Assembly: GCA_959600045.1 (NCBI GenBank)
Contig: CAUGKJ010000009.1
Location: 1 to 14,083 of the forward strand
From: an uncultured Haemophilus sp.
GTDB taxonomy: Bacteria; Pseudomonadota; Gammaproteobacteria; Enterobacterales; Pasteurellaceae
Direction of reading: 5' to 3'
DNA length: 14,083 nt
The notes below the pieces were generated by a model that was not told where the DNA came from, searched no databases, and was given only the letters and a program-made list of their open reading frames with translations. This document shows, piece by piece, positions 13,556 through 14,083 of this stretch; position 1 is the first letter of the stretch; the number at the start of each line of letters is the position of its first letter. Both the position numbers and the translations under genes were made by a program.

Positions 13556-14083
13556 TTAAGCTGCAACCATTACCATGGCTGGGCGAATCACTCGACCATT
13601 TAAGGTATAACCTTTTTGTAAAACGGTGGTGATTTGATTAGTTGTAAAGCCTTCTGCTGGTTGCATAGAGATAGCTTGGTGAAGATCCGGATTAAAGGTA
13701 TCACCTACTGCACCAACAGGCTCGACACCAAAGCGAGAAACTGTTGAGAGTAACTCTTTTAAAGTCAGCTCGACGCCATCGAATAAGGCTTTGATGTTTT
13801 CATCTTCCTTATTGGCAGGCGTTGCAAGCGCACGCTCTAAGTTATCAATGGTATTTAAAATGTCTTTTGAGAATTTTTCGAGCGCAAATTTATGTGCTTT
13901 TTCGATGTCTTGTTCACTACGACGACGCATATTATCAATTTCAGCACGCGTACGGAGCAATAAATCTTGCTCTTTTTTAGAGGTTTCTTCTACTTGTGCT
14001 TTTAATTGTTCTTCAAGTTCTTGTACGCGAGCGATCGCTTCTTCTAACGGATCTTCCGTTGCGGTGGTTTCTTGCTGAACTTC
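13556..14083 (-). CDS. grpE: Nucleotide exchange factor GrpE, 5' end outside the window
   Basis: Cytoplasmic co-chaperone that releases ADP from DnaK in the DnaK-DnaJ-GrpE cycle and acts as a thermosensor through its coiled coil. The frame is open to the right edge (last full codon GAA at 14081-14083), giving 175 residues; about 20-25 N-terminal residues are missing compared with the roughly 198 of Haemophilus GrpE. There is an acidic/Q-rich N-terminal tail, then the long dimer coiled coil ([20 protein letters not shown] onward through [20 protein letters not shown] and [19 protein letters not shown]). The C-terminal beta domain contains the GrpE signature region: [37 protein letters not shown] in the middle of the coiled coil (13960) is not the start. 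No heat-shock promoter can be assessed because the upstream DNA is outside. Confidence 0.97.
   Translation of the reverse strand, partial: EVQQETTATEDPLEEAIARVQELEEQLKAQVEETSKKEQDLLLRTRAEIDNMRRRSEQDIEKAHKFALEKFSKDILNTIDNLERALATPANKEDENIKALFDGVELTLKELLSTVSRFGVEPVGAVGDTFNPDLHQAISMQPAEGFTTNQITTVLQKGYTLNGRVIRPAMVMVAA

Overview
The window looks like an ordinary chromosomal segment of a Pasteurellaceae bacterium, most likely Haemophilus (H. influenzae/H. parainfluenzae type) or a close relative. The main reason is eleven exact copies of the 9-base Hin-type DNA uptake signal AAGTGCGGT or its complement in 14 kb. The AT-rich base composition and proteins that read like close relatives of E. coli orthologues also fit. 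I see no phage, insertion sequence, CRISPR array, tRNA or laterally acquired island.

Layout, left to right. On the + strand are the 3' end of ppiB (peptidyl-prolyl isomerase) with a terminator, then a yjjV-type TatD-family hydrolase. The hydrolase converges with nrdG (activase of the anaerobic ribonucleotide reductase, - strand), and their stop codons overlap. Divergent from nrdG, in a stretch with no protein gene, lies ffs, the 4.5S signal recognition particle RNA, with its own promoter. Everything to the right is on the - strand, so transcription there runs from high to low coordinates: grpE (partial, at the right edge), nrdD, a uracil-DNA-glycosylase-fold protein, a DASS-family dicarboxylate transporter, an NCS2 nucleobase permease, cnoX (ybbN), trxB, cydD and cydC. 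Most of these genes have their own hairpin terminator. The clear operon is cydDC (TAATG stop/start overlap), possibly fed by trxB.

Themes. (1) Redox and thiol balance: trxB (thioredoxin reductase), cydDC (export of glutathione/cysteine, needed for cytochrome bd assembly) and cnoX (redox-linked chaperone/holdase) lie together. (2) Anaerobic dNTP synthesis: nrdG and nrdD, an operon in E. coli, are about 9.5 kb apart at the two ends. (3) Purine uptake: the NCS2 permease has a consensus-quality PurR operator over its -35 box, which argues for a purine substrate.

The most informative non-coding DNA is the 267 bases between grpE and nrdD. Reading towards nrdD it holds the grpE terminator, an FNR box placed for class II activation, a 17-base perfect palindrome resembling a Fur box exactly on the predicted -10, and then a tandem pair of NrdR boxes spaced 32 bases. 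This implies that oxygen, iron and nucleotide status all feed into nrdD. I did not find a clearly new multi-gene system; the novel points are regulatory and structural.
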